Shown: piece by piece, positions 27,147 through 33,872 of the stretch | Numbering within the stretch: position 1 is the stretch's first letter | Layout of the letters: every line of letters starts with the position of its first letter | NCBI GenBank assembly: GCA_023229525.1 | Contig: JALNZC010000023.1 | Coordinates: 1 to 62,688, forward strand | Direction: 5' to 3' | Length of the DNA stretch: 62,688 nucleotides | DNA from: Bacteroidales bacterium | GTDB lineage: Bacteria > Bacteroidota > Bacteroidia > Bacteroidales > FEN-979 | The notes under the pieces: generated by a model | The model's input: the letters and a program-made list of their open reading frames with translations, nothing else | The model's database searches: none | What the model was told of the DNA's origin: nothing | Made by a program: the position numbers and the translations under genes

Positions 27147-28025
27147 TTAAAAGTTGTTTTCTGCAGAGATCCAGACAAAGCACCCGGGGAAGAGGCCAGA
27201 TAACAGCGGTTTATACCTGAAAATACCGTAAACTGCAGCGCCGCTTCCCGAAAGGGAGGAATACATTGCTCCGGCATCATATAGTTTTTCCTTTATCATT
27301 TCTATTTCGGGATGGGCGATGAGAACCGGTCTTTCAAAATCATTGATAAGGTCCCCTTTCCAAAATTCAATGGGTTGTTGAAAGATCCTGGCAATGCGGA
27401 GTGAGGGTTCCGTTGGAACTATCGAAGCATAGGCATCGGTTGTGCTGCAATGGACTTCGGGGACAACAATGGCTAACGAAAATACCGGTAAATCTTCTTC
27501 TAAAGATAGAAACCGGTCGCCCCTTTCATAAGCAATAACAGGTTTGTTCTCAACGAAAAACGCACAATCACTACCCAGTAAACGGGCATACTCCTGTAAT
27601 TGTCCGGTGGAGAAACCCAACCGGAAGAGTTCATTCAAGAGTTTAAGCATAAATGCCCCATCAGAGGAACCACCACCCAATCCTGCTCCCATCGGAATTG
27701 CTTTGTGGAGATGGATTTTGACAGGAGGAAGTAACAATCCTGGATCCTGGATCCTGGATCTTGATCCCTGGATCTTAGATAAAGAGTTACTAATGATGGG
27801 GGTTAAAAGCTCACAGGCGCGGACACAAAGGTTTGCAGATGTTTCTCCTGGAATCGGAAGCCCGGTAGTCGTGAACTCAAAGACACCATCTGTTGCAGGA
27901 ATTGCCTCCAGTGCGTCGCACAATCCGACAGGATATAAGAGGGTTTCGATATTATGGAAACCGTCTGGTCGCCGGGCTATTACATTCAAACCAAGGTTTA
28001 TTTTTGCATTTGGGAAAACCAACAT
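27147..28025 (-). CDS. ispE: 4-diphosphocytidyl-2-C-methyl-D-erythritol kinase
   Basis: A 292-residue GHMP kinase of the non-mevalonate isoprenoid pathway that phosphorylates CDP-ME. The start is the ATG at 28025 (MLVFPNAKINLGLNV); an open frame of 80 codons upstream is only repeat DNA. The GHMP ATP loop PMGAGLGGGSSDGAF lies at about residues 111-125, and LSGSGAAVYGIF near the C terminus is the third motif. Residues about 75-98 (SKIQGSRSRIQDPG) are an insertion relative to the family. It is encoded by TGGATCC/TGGATCT heptamers, placed just before the strand leading to the ATP loop. The insertion keeps the frame. Confidence 0.93.
   Translation of the reverse strand: MLVFPNAKINLGLNVIARRPDGFHNIETLLYPVGLCDALEAIPATDGVFEFTTTGLPIPGETSANLCVRACELLTPIISNSLSKIQGSRSRIQDPGLLLPPVKIHLHKAIPMGAGLGGGSSDGAFMLKLLNELFRLGFSTGQLQEYARLLGSDCAFFVENKPVIAYERGDRFLSLEEDLPVFSLAIVVPEVHCSTTDAYASIVPTEPSLRIARIFQQPIEFWKGDLINDFERPVLIAHPEIEMIKEKLYDAGAMYSSLSGSGAAVYGIFRYKPLLSGLFPGCFVWISAENNF
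27738..27779. repeat. Heptamers inside ispE
   Basis: About six units of TGGATCC, TGGATCT and TGATCCC within the ispE coding sequence. They are translated in frame on the minus strand as an Ile/Gln/Arg/Ser-rich loop of about 20 residues. Confidence 0.8.
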
Positions 28026-28035
28026 TCGATTTATA

Positions 28036-28085
28036 ATTTGAAGATTTGAAAATTTGAAAATTTGAGGATTATAAAACATGATAAA
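28036..28085 (-). repeat. Array-flanking dispersed repeat, copy 2
   Basis: On the minus strand it reads TTTATCATGTTTTATAATCC followed by three TTCAAAT units. It is the counterpart of the element at 5583-5630. In both places it directly follows the heptamer array in the same orientation. Here it forms the leader of ispE. Confidence 0.65.
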
Positions 28086-28235
28086 GGATGCTGTATCCAG
28101 CATCCAGCATCCAGCATCCAGTATCCAGTATCCAGCATCCTGAATCCAGTATCCAGCATCCTGCATCCTGCATCCTGTATCTTGCATCTTGTATCGGGAG
28201 CGAAGCAACTTGTCCTGCATCCTGCATCTTTCATT
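28086..28235. repeat. Heptanucleotide array ATCCAGC/ATCCTGC
   Basis: About 19 units of ATCCAGC, ATCCAGT, ATCCTGC and ATCTTGT. The array is broken at about 28194-28210 by GGGAGCGAAGCAACTT, a copy of the GGGAGCGAAGCGACC module. It fills the gap between ispE and the di-heme peroxidase gene, ending just before the peroxidase stop codon. Confidence 0.9.
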
Positions 28236-29415
28236 TCTCACCTGGTAAAGATGACGGTCTTCCAAAATCCGGATTGGTAATAAAACTGCTGTCGGAAAGT
28301 GTCAGAAGAAAAGCTTTCAGATCGGTTTTTTGTACTGGTGCCAGCTGAATTCCATGAGTATTGACGTGATGCATAAGTGAACTTATAGAAGGTGACCATA
28401 TCAGCCCGGAACTATAAAAATCGATAACCTCATCCAGTGTTTTAAACCGTCCATCATGCATATAAGGTGCCGTGAATGCCAGGTTCCGTAGTGTAGGGGC
28501 CTTATATGCCCCGATATCGGCGATATTTCCTGAAACCGAATATCTGTCCCCGGGATCGCTGAACAGGGAATCCTTTCCATTATTATAAAAGCGGTTGGTT
28601 GTAAAAAGAGGATTTCCATCGCCGCCGTGGCAATGGAAGCAATCTGCACCCATTTCAGTCATAAAAAGCACATATCCATTTCGTTCTGAATTTGTGAGTG
28701 ACACGGCGCCACGCAGGAACTTGTCAAATTTCGAATCGGCTGAGATAAGTGTACGGATAAACTGGGCAATGGCTCTCCCCATATTTTTTATTGTAACTAC
28801 CGGGCTACCAAAAGCTTTTTGGAACAATTCGGGGTAACCTTTGATCCTCTGGATGAGCGCTTTGACACGATTGGTATCACCGGTCATTTCATGCGGCGCT
28901 ACAATTGCCATCCACGTGACATCTTCCAGTTCCCGGAATGCAGGCGCAGGATTTTCGCTGCTTACCTTACCGTTCCACAAATACCCATGGTTTGTCCACG
29001 CCAGATTAATCATCGGCAACATAAAGTGGGGGGTTGGAATACCTGTAAGACCATGGGGATGACCTCCCGGGAAATCCGGGTGATCTATTCCGCATTCAAA
29101 ACTGTGTGATTGTATATGGCAGGTGGAACAACTCATCAATGAGTCGGGGGCAGTCCGTCCGGAAATTCTTCCGTCATAAAAAAGGTAACGCCCGAGGGAA
29201 ACACCTTCCATCGTCATCGGATTATCGGTAGGAATATTCAGTTCTGTCGGAAAATATCGTGGGATTTGAATGGTGTATGGTGTAGGATGGTATGGCGGAT
29301 CAGAGGGTGAATCCTTTTTACAGGAGGAAGTGGAAAAAATAACGAAAATGGTAAACGATAGGATATAAGAGATAGGAGATAGGAGATGGGAGATGGGTAA
29401 TGAAAGATTTGTCAT
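28231..29415 (-). CDS. Di-heme cytochrome c peroxidase, lipoprotein
   Basis: A 394-residue MauG/CcpA-type protein that reduces H2O2 (or oxidises a partner) in the periplasm. A signal peptide ends in a lipobox-like TSSC, predicting a lipid-anchored Cys. Two heme c sites are visible: CSTCH (about residue 105) and CFHCH (about residue 265). LRNLAFTAPYMHDGRF supplies a distal-heme Met region. The ATG at 29415 starts the signal peptide; an ATG at 29460 would add 15 charged residues. The signal peptide itself contains heptamer repeats (GGAGATA type). A cytochrome suggests some periplasmic respiration or oxygen defence. Confidence 0.9.
   Translation of the reverse strand: MTNLSLPISHLLSPISYILSFTIFVIFSTSSCKKDSPSDPPYHPTPYTIQIPRYFPTELNIPTDNPMTMEGVSLGRYLFYDGRISGRTAPDSLMSCSTCHIQSHSFECGIDHPDFPGGHPHGLTGIPTPHFMLPMINLAWTNHGYLWNGKVSSENPAPAFRELEDVTWMAIVAPHEMTGDTNRVKALIQRIKGYPELFQKAFGSPVVTIKNMGRAIAQFIRTLISADSKFDKFLRGAVSLTNSERNGYVLFMTEMGADCFHCHGGDGNPLFTTNRFYNNGKDSLFSDPGDRYSVSGNIADIGAYKAPTLRNLAFTAPYMHDGRFKTLDEVIDFYSSGLIWSPSISSLMHHVNTHGIQLAPVQKTDLKAFLLTLSDSSFITNPDFGRPSSLPGEK
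29361..29401. repeat. Heptamers in the peroxidase signal-peptide codons
   Basis: About five units (GGATATA, AGAGATA, GGAGATA, GGAGATG, GGAGATG). On the minus strand they encode the hydrophobic PISHLLSPISYILS part of the signal peptide. The 7-bp period is the same as in the intergenic arrays, but the unit differs. Confidence 0.75.
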
Positions 29416-29540
29416 TTGTTCCTGTATTTCCAGTTTCGGTCTTTCCCTTCTGAGGTCCATTTTACTGTAATTTCGTTCCGGTTATTGCGTGTTTCAGCAG
29501 TTTTGGCTTCGTTTATCCAGGCAATATATACCGATCTCCC

Positions 29541-30221
29541 TCATTCCAGCCTCCAATCAATCTTCTCAACGCCCATATTATCCAACAAATTGTTGATCTG
29601 AGAAAAATGTTTGCAGCCGAAAAAACCGCGACTGGACGATAAAGGCGAAGGATGAGCAGCCGTAAGTATAAAATGGCGCGAGGTGTCTATCAATGATTTT
29701 TTTGCCATGGCATAATTTCCCCAAAGTACGAAAATCAATCCTTGACGATGAGCGGATAACCTGCTGATGGCAGCATCAGTAAAAGTTTCCCATCCCCGGT
29801 TTTGATGAGAACCTGCCATATTTTCACGGACGGTGAGGGTGGCATTGAGCAACAAAACACCTTGGTTTGCCCATACCGTAAGATCACCTGAAGATGGCAT
29901 CGGCAACCCCAGATCGTTTTCCAATTCCTTAAAAATGTTGATCAATGAGGGTGGTTTTGGAACACCCTTCGGAACAGAAAAACACAATCCGTGGGCCTGC
30001 CCTATCCCATGATAAGGATCCTGCCCAAGCAAAACAACCTTAACCAGATTAAAAGGGGTATGGTTAAAGGCATTAAAAATCAATGGTCCGGGAGGAAACA
30101 CCCTGTATTTTTTCTTTTCCTGAACTAAAAAGTCTTTCAGTTGGTAGAAATAGGGTCGCTCGAATTCCTCCAGGAGCATACTTTTCCAACTCTCTTCGAT
30201 GACTGGGTCGATTTTTTCCAT
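29541..30221 (-). CDS. ung: Uracil-DNA glycosylase family 1
   Basis: A 226-residue enzyme that removes uracil from DNA in base-excision repair. The water-activating loop VLLGQDPYHGIGQAHGLCFS (about residues 62-82) and the uracil-binding and DNA-intercalation loop HPSPLSSSRGFFG (about 188-201) are intact. Full length for the Ung family, ATG start. Monocistronic as far as visible. Confidence 0.97.
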   Translation of the reverse strand: MEKIDPVIEESWKSMLLEEFERPYFYQLKDFLVQEKKKYRVFPPGPLIFNAFNHTPFNLVKVVLLGQDPYHGIGQAHGLCFSVPKGVPKPPSLINIFKELENDLGLPMPSSGDLTVWANQGVLLLNATLTVRENMAGSHQNRGWETFTDAAISRLSAHRQGLIFVLWGNYAMAKKSLIDTSRHFILTAAHPSPLSSSRGFFGCKHFSQINNLLDNMGVEKIDWRLE

Positions 30222-30340
30222 ATCAGTTTTAAAGTTGATTCCTTTTTCCTGTTACACAATAAAACGCGCTTTTATTTGTTCATTTACTTAAAAACCATTT
30301 ACTTTGTAATGTTTATCCATCAAAACCAGGAGCTGACACC

Positions 30341-30463
30341 ATGAAAAAAGTCCTTTATATTTTATTGACAATCGTTATTCTTGGCATTATTTCCTCCTGT
30401 GCCTCAAACAAGCGTTGTGCTGCATACGGTGAAAAGCAAAGATACCAAATCGAACGTCATTAA
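30341..30463 (+). CDS. Tiny lipoprotein, 40 residues
   Basis: A small ORF from the ATG at 30341 to the TAA at 30463. It encodes a hydrophobic signal sequence with lipobox ISSC (Cys20) and a short basic and polar tail (ASNKRCAAYGEKQRYQIERH). Very small lipoproteins with a CxxxK/R-x-C-A-A-Y-like tail appear often in Bacteroidetes, but I know no function. A hairpin-plus-T-run terminator follows at 30493-30527, which supports expression as its own unit. The rest of the 340-bp gap between ung and the outer-membrane protein gene holds only promoter-like sequence. Confidence 0.7.
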   Translation: MKKVLYILLTIVILGIISSCASNKRCAAYGEKQRYQIERH

Positions 30464-30492
30464 ATCCAATCCTTTCTCATGAAATCATGACT

Positions 30493-30527
30493 AAATGGGA
30501 TGCTATGGCTTCCCATTTATTTTTTAC
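30493..30527 (+). terminator. Intrinsic terminator after tiny lipoprotein
   Basis: AAATGGGA (30493-30500) and TCCCATTT (30511-30518) form a perfect 8-bp stem with a 10-base loop, followed by ATTTTTT. It is placed 30 bp after the tiny lipoprotein stop. Confidence 0.6.
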
Positions 30528-30532
30528 TTTTG
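30525..30532 (+). promoter_or_regulatory. Bacteroidetes -7 box for outer-membrane protein gene
   Basis: TACTTTTG matches TAnnTTTG and overlaps the T-run of the preceding terminator. It lies 31 nt before the ATG at 30563. Confidence 0.5.
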
Positions 30533-30562
30533 TATCGTTGCTCCTTTTGATTTTCCTTTACC

Positions 30563-31333
30563 ATGAAGCAGTTTGTTCTGACAGTGATGTTATTTTTTCT
30601 GACTGCCGGTGAATATTTTGCCCATGCTCAGTATGTATCAGATGCAGATACCCTGCCTGAGAATGTATTGTTGGAAAAGCAATGGAGCCTGGGTGCCATG
30701 GTCCATACAAACGGATGGGGGCTGAAATTCCGGAGGGGACATAATGTTACCGCCCTGCGGCAATTTATGTGGGAGATTGAATTCTCTACCTATAAATCGA
30801 CCAAGGAGATCCGCACCCTTACAAATAGTCTCTATTTTCCCGATTCCCGCCCCTATATCTATGGGAAACTTAACTATCTCTTTTTTTTACGCGGGGGAAT
30901 CGGGCAGCAGCACATTCTTAACCGTAAACCCTATTGGGGCGGAATTCAGCTCAGTTGGCTATATTATGGTGGCTTTTCGCTGGGTTTAGCCAAGCCCGTT
31001 TACCTTTATATTATCTATATCAACAGCGGATCTACTGATTATGAGATAAAGGAAGAAAAATATAACCCCGAATTGCATTTCGTCGATAATATCTATGGCC
31101 GGGGCCCATTTTTATCCGGTATACTGAACCTTGGATTTTATCCCGGCGCTTATATTAAAACAGGACTCGATTTTGAATTTGGCACACACAACAGACGGAT
31201 CAATTCCCTCGAGGTCGGTGCAACCCTGGATTTTTCCCCTATCCCTATTCCCATCATGGCATACAATCCGAAGCAACAATTCTTTCTAACCCTTTATCTG
31301 AGTGTGATGCTGGGGAAACGGTATAATAAGTGA
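30563..31333 (+). CDS. Predicted outer-membrane beta-barrel protein
   Basis: A 256-residue protein with a signal peptide (about 1-22, cleavage after AHA) followed by alternating beta strands rich in Tyr, Trp and Gly (for example WGGIQLSWLYYGGFSLGLAK), ending in a strand LTLYLSVMLGKRYNK. A periplasm-facing DADTLPENVLLEKQWSLG start precedes the barrel. Proteins of this kind are widespread in Bacteroidetes without known function. It is convergent with birA. Confidence 0.75.
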   Translation: MKQFVLTVMLFFLTAGEYFAHAQYVSDADTLPENVLLEKQWSLGAMVHTNGWGLKFRRGHNVTALRQFMWEIEFSTYKSTKEIRTLTNSLYFPDSRPYIYGKLNYLFFLRGGIGQQHILNRKPYWGGIQLSWLYYGGFSLGLAKPVYLYIIYINSGSTDYEIKEEKYNPELHFVDNIYGRGPFLSGILNLGFYPGAYIKTGLDFEFGTHNRRINSLEVGATLDFSPIPIPIMAYNPKQQFFLTLYLSVMLGKRYNK

Positions 31334-31360
31334 CCGGAGAAAAAGAGATCGTTGCCGGTT

Positions 31361-32377
31361 TCAGGCAAATTCGATGGATTTGTGATTATAGGTTCGGATT
31401 TCACCGTTCCGGGTTTCGATGATCAGGTGGCCGAAATCGTCAACTCCCTGAATTTTTCCTTCCAATTTTTTTTCACCTGAGAAAAATTCGCGCCACTGAT
31501 AATATCCATAAAGATTTTGGCAATATTCCTTATCAAAAAATCCCGTCTGAAATTGTTGCAGCAATGCATAACGCCGATCCAGAAAATTACAAAGCGAAAT
31601 CAGCGCTTCTTTAAGTTCCACTTCACGATCAATAAACTGGATGATGGAGCCGGCTTTTGGAAGATCTTGCGAAAACCGCTCCTGATTTACATTTACACCG
31701 ATTCCCACCAATGCCGTATCGAAGGTCGATCCCATGATTCTGTTCTCAATCAGTATCCCGGCTATCTTCCGGTCATCAATATAAATGTCGTTAGGCCATT
31801 TGATGCTGGATACTGGATGCCGCCTTTTCCCCTCTCCTTGAGGAGAGGGGTCAGGGGGTGAGGTGGAAACTGGATGCTGGATGCTGGATGCTGGATGCTG
31901 GAAACTGGATACTGAATGCCGGTTTCTCCCCTCTCCTTGAGGAGAGGGGTCAGGGGGTGAGGTGGAAACTGGATGCTGGATGCTGGATACTGGATGCGGG
32001 ATGCTGGATACTGGATGCGGGATACTCCCCTCTCCTTGAGGAGAGGGGTCAGGGGGTGAGGTGATTGCTGGATGCTGGGTGCTGGATACTGGAAAGTTGA
32101 TGATGGATCGTACAAAATCCAGTACGGCGAGGGAAATGGTTTTATTTAAAAGGAATTGACGATCGGGAGGTAAAGTCCGTGGATATAGAATCAGGGTGAA
32201 TGTCAGATTTTTTCCCGGTTCGCTGAGCCAGTCATTATCCTGCTGGCCGCGTCCGGCAAACTGATCCCGTGCTACGATGATCGTACCTTCAGCGAGTTCG
32301 TCTTTTTCAAGAATACGCGCCGCATAGGCATTGGTTGAATCAATCCGGTCTATTTCAATAATTTCAGAACCAATCAT
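31361..32377 (-). CDS. birA: Biotin-protein ligase with in-frame repeat insertion
   Basis: A 338-residue protein. It joins biotin to biotin-carboxyl-carrier proteins through biotinyl-AMP. The N-terminal catalytic part is normal: RIDSTNAYA, then the biotin loop ARDQFAGRGQQDNDW (about 36-50), with FTLILYP following. Near residue 192 IKWPNDIYIDDRKIAGILIE resumes with the catalytic Lys. Between about residues 95 and 191 lie about 96 residues of repeat-encoded peptide, where homologues have a short loop. Without it the length would be about 242, as expected for a BirA lacking the DNA-binding domain. Hence the protein is probably active with a disordered surface insert. No HTH domain, so not a repressor. 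Confidence 0.92.
   Translation of the reverse strand: MIGSEIIEIDRIDSTNAYAARILEKDELAEGTIIVARDQFAGRGQQDNDWLSEPGKNLTFTLILYPRTLPPDRQFLLNKTISLAVLDFVRSIINFPVSSTQHPAITSPPDPSPQGEGSIPHPVSSIPHPVSSIQHPVSTSPPDPSPQGEGRNRHSVSSFQHPASSIQHPVSTSPPDPSPQGEGKRRHPVSSIKWPNDIYIDDRKIAGILIENRIMGSTFDTALVGIGVNVNQERFSQDLPKAGSIIQFIDREVELKEALISLCNFLDRRYALLQQFQTGFFDKEYCQNLYGYYQWREFFSGEKKLEGKIQGVDDFGHLIIETRNGEIRTYNHKSIEFA
31820..32090. repeat. Three-copy 99-bp repeat inside birA (palindrome plus heptamers)
   Basis: Each unit contains the perfect hairpin CCCCTCTCC-TTGA-GGAGAGGGG, a TCAGGGGGTGAGGTG tail and five to six TGGATGC-type heptamers. The hairpins lie at 31829-31850, 31928-31949 and 32027-32048, exactly 99 bp apart, so the period is 33 codons and the birA frame is kept. 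The peptide reads SPPDPSPQGEG plus Ser/Ile/Gln/His/Pro-rich heptads. Confidence 0.95.
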
Positions 32378-32517
32378 ATCCTGATCTATTTTATATTCAC
32401 GTTTTTATATTAACGTTCCGGGCTATTTTTTAGTGCTTCACTGTCCCGGTCAACGATAAAAAAAAAGAACAAAAGGTATTACCTTTTCGGTTGCCGGCCG
32501 ATTAAGTAGAAAAAATT
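32378..32517. other. Divergent promoter region birA/radC
   Basis: A 140-bp AT-rich gap. TACCTTTT near 32481 is an imperfect TAnnTTTG match on the radC side. Nothing clearer is visible. Confidence 0.35.
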
Positions 32518-33222
32518 ATGGAGACATATTCAAATAAGACGGTAATACGCAACTGGGCTGAAGAGGATCGACCGCGTGAAAAACTGCTGCTTAAGGGGCG
32601 GCATAACCTGAGTGATGCCGAATTATTGGCTATTTTGATCGGTTCGGGGACAAAGAATGAATCAGCGCTTGATGTTGCAAAAAGTATTCTTCATAAGGCA
32701 AACGATAACCTGGCTGAGCTGGCAAGAATGGGGTTCAACGAACTTATCCAGGTCAAAGGTATCGGGAAGGCCCGCGCCGTGACCATTTCGGCTGCCCTTG
32801 AACTGGGCCGGCGAAAGGATGAATCCATTGTCATGGAAAAAGAGAAAATATTCAAAAGTCTGGATGCCTATACTATTTTTCGAAGTACAATGTCTGACCA
32901 TCCTTATGAGGAATTCTGGATCATCCTGCTTAACAAAGGGAATAAGGTTATCCGGAAATGCTGTATCAGCGAAGGAGGTATTTCGGGTACCGTTGTTGAT
33001 CCGAAAAAGGTATTCAAAATCGCTCTGGATCATCATGCTTCATCCATTATACTCGGGCATAACCATCCGTCTGGTACTACCAAGCCCAGCGAAGCCGATA
33101 ACAACATCACGAAGAAACTATATGCTGCCGGTAAAATGCTGGATGTGGATGTTCTTGATCATCTGATCATCGGTGATAATGGATTTTACAGTTATGCGGA
33201 CGAAGGTGCCCTGACAGGATAA
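32518..33222 (+). CDS. radC: RadC family JAMM protein
   Basis: A 234-residue protein with an N-terminal helix-hairpin-helix part (FNELIQVKGIGKARAVTIS, about residues 68-86) and a C-terminal JAB/MPN+ domain (about 105-230). The metal motif is complete: HNHPSGTTKPSEAD, preceded by the conserved Glu of ISEGGISGTV. Known as RadC/YicR; its role in DNA repair is doubtful, but it is common and conserved. Convergent with the polysaccharide deacetylase. Confidence 0.95.
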   Translation: METYSNKTVIRNWAEEDRPREKLLLKGRHNLSDAELLAILIGSGTKNESALDVAKSILHKANDNLAELARMGFNELIQVKGIGKARAVTISAALELGRRKDESIVMEKEKIFKSLDAYTIFRSTMSDHPYEEFWIILLNKGNKVIRKCCISEGGISGTVVDPKKVFKIALDHHASSIILGHNHPSGTTKPSEADNNITKKLYAAGKMLDVDVLDHLIIGDNGFYSYADEGALTG

Positions 33223-33251
33223 CTCTCCTACCCCCTTCCCTTATCTCTTTC

Positions 33252-33872
33252 TTATTCAATAGATTTAAAGGCATAACCATGTGCAGAGAAATGTTCCAGA
33301 AAACGGGGAAGTGCATACCTCACTTTATCAATCGCTTTCAGACTATTGTGAAATACCACGATGGAACCGCCGCGTGAATTATCCAGGGCGTTTTTCAGGC
33401 ATTGACGACCATTGATGTGATAATCAAAATCATAGGTGAGTACAGACCACAGGATAAAGCGGTATTGCTTACGAAGAAGGAGGTATTGCGATGGGGTAAA
33501 CCGGCCATAAGGGGGGCGGAATAACCGGGTAGTAAAAAAGGGCTCACACCGTTTGATATCTTCCAGGTAAGCGCCTGGAGGAGTATGCCAGCCGTTGAGG
33601 TGATGAAAGGTATGGTTACCGGTTGCATGTCCGCGATTTTGGATCCCTTCCAATAACTCCGGATTCTTCCTCACATTGTCACCGACCAGGAAGAAGGTGG
33701 CCTTTGCATTGAATTTATCAAGAATTTCAAGGACTTCAGGTGTTGCATCGGGGACGGGTCCATCATCAAACGTAAGATAAATGACTTTCCTCTGGCCAGG
33801 AAAATCACAAACCAAATATTCCGGGTTGAACCATCGGAAAAAAAAAGGTGGTCTCACGGGTTTCACGCGCAT
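33252..33872 (-). CDS. Polysaccharide deacetylase (NodB fold)
   Basis: A 206-residue CE4-family enzyme that removes acetyl groups from N-acetylglucosamine in cell-wall or surface glycans. Metal motifs are present: TFDDGP (about residues 36-41) and HTFHHL (about 93-98); RPPYGRF follows. There is no signal peptide. The ATG at 33872 overlaps the stop of the DUF2723 gene by one base, so the pair is coupled; a GTG one codon upstream is also possible. Confidence 0.9.
   Translation of the reverse strand: MRVKPVRPPFFFRWFNPEYLVCDFPGQRKVIYLTFDDGPVPDATPEVLEILDKFNAKATFFLVGDNVRKNPELLEGIQNRGHATGNHTFHHLNGWHTPPGAYLEDIKRCEPFFTTRLFRPPYGRFTPSQYLLLRKQYRFILWSVLTYDFDYHINGRQCLKNALDNSRGGSIVVFHNSLKAIDKVRYALPRFLEHFSAHGYAFKSIE

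Noticed and set aside
28026..28265. 80-residue N-terminal extension of IspE
   Set aside because: Codes only for repeat DNA; the conserved N terminus begins at the ATG at 28025.
31361..32377. birA as a pseudogene
   Set aside because: The insertion keeps the frame and both catalytic regions and the C-terminal domain are intact.
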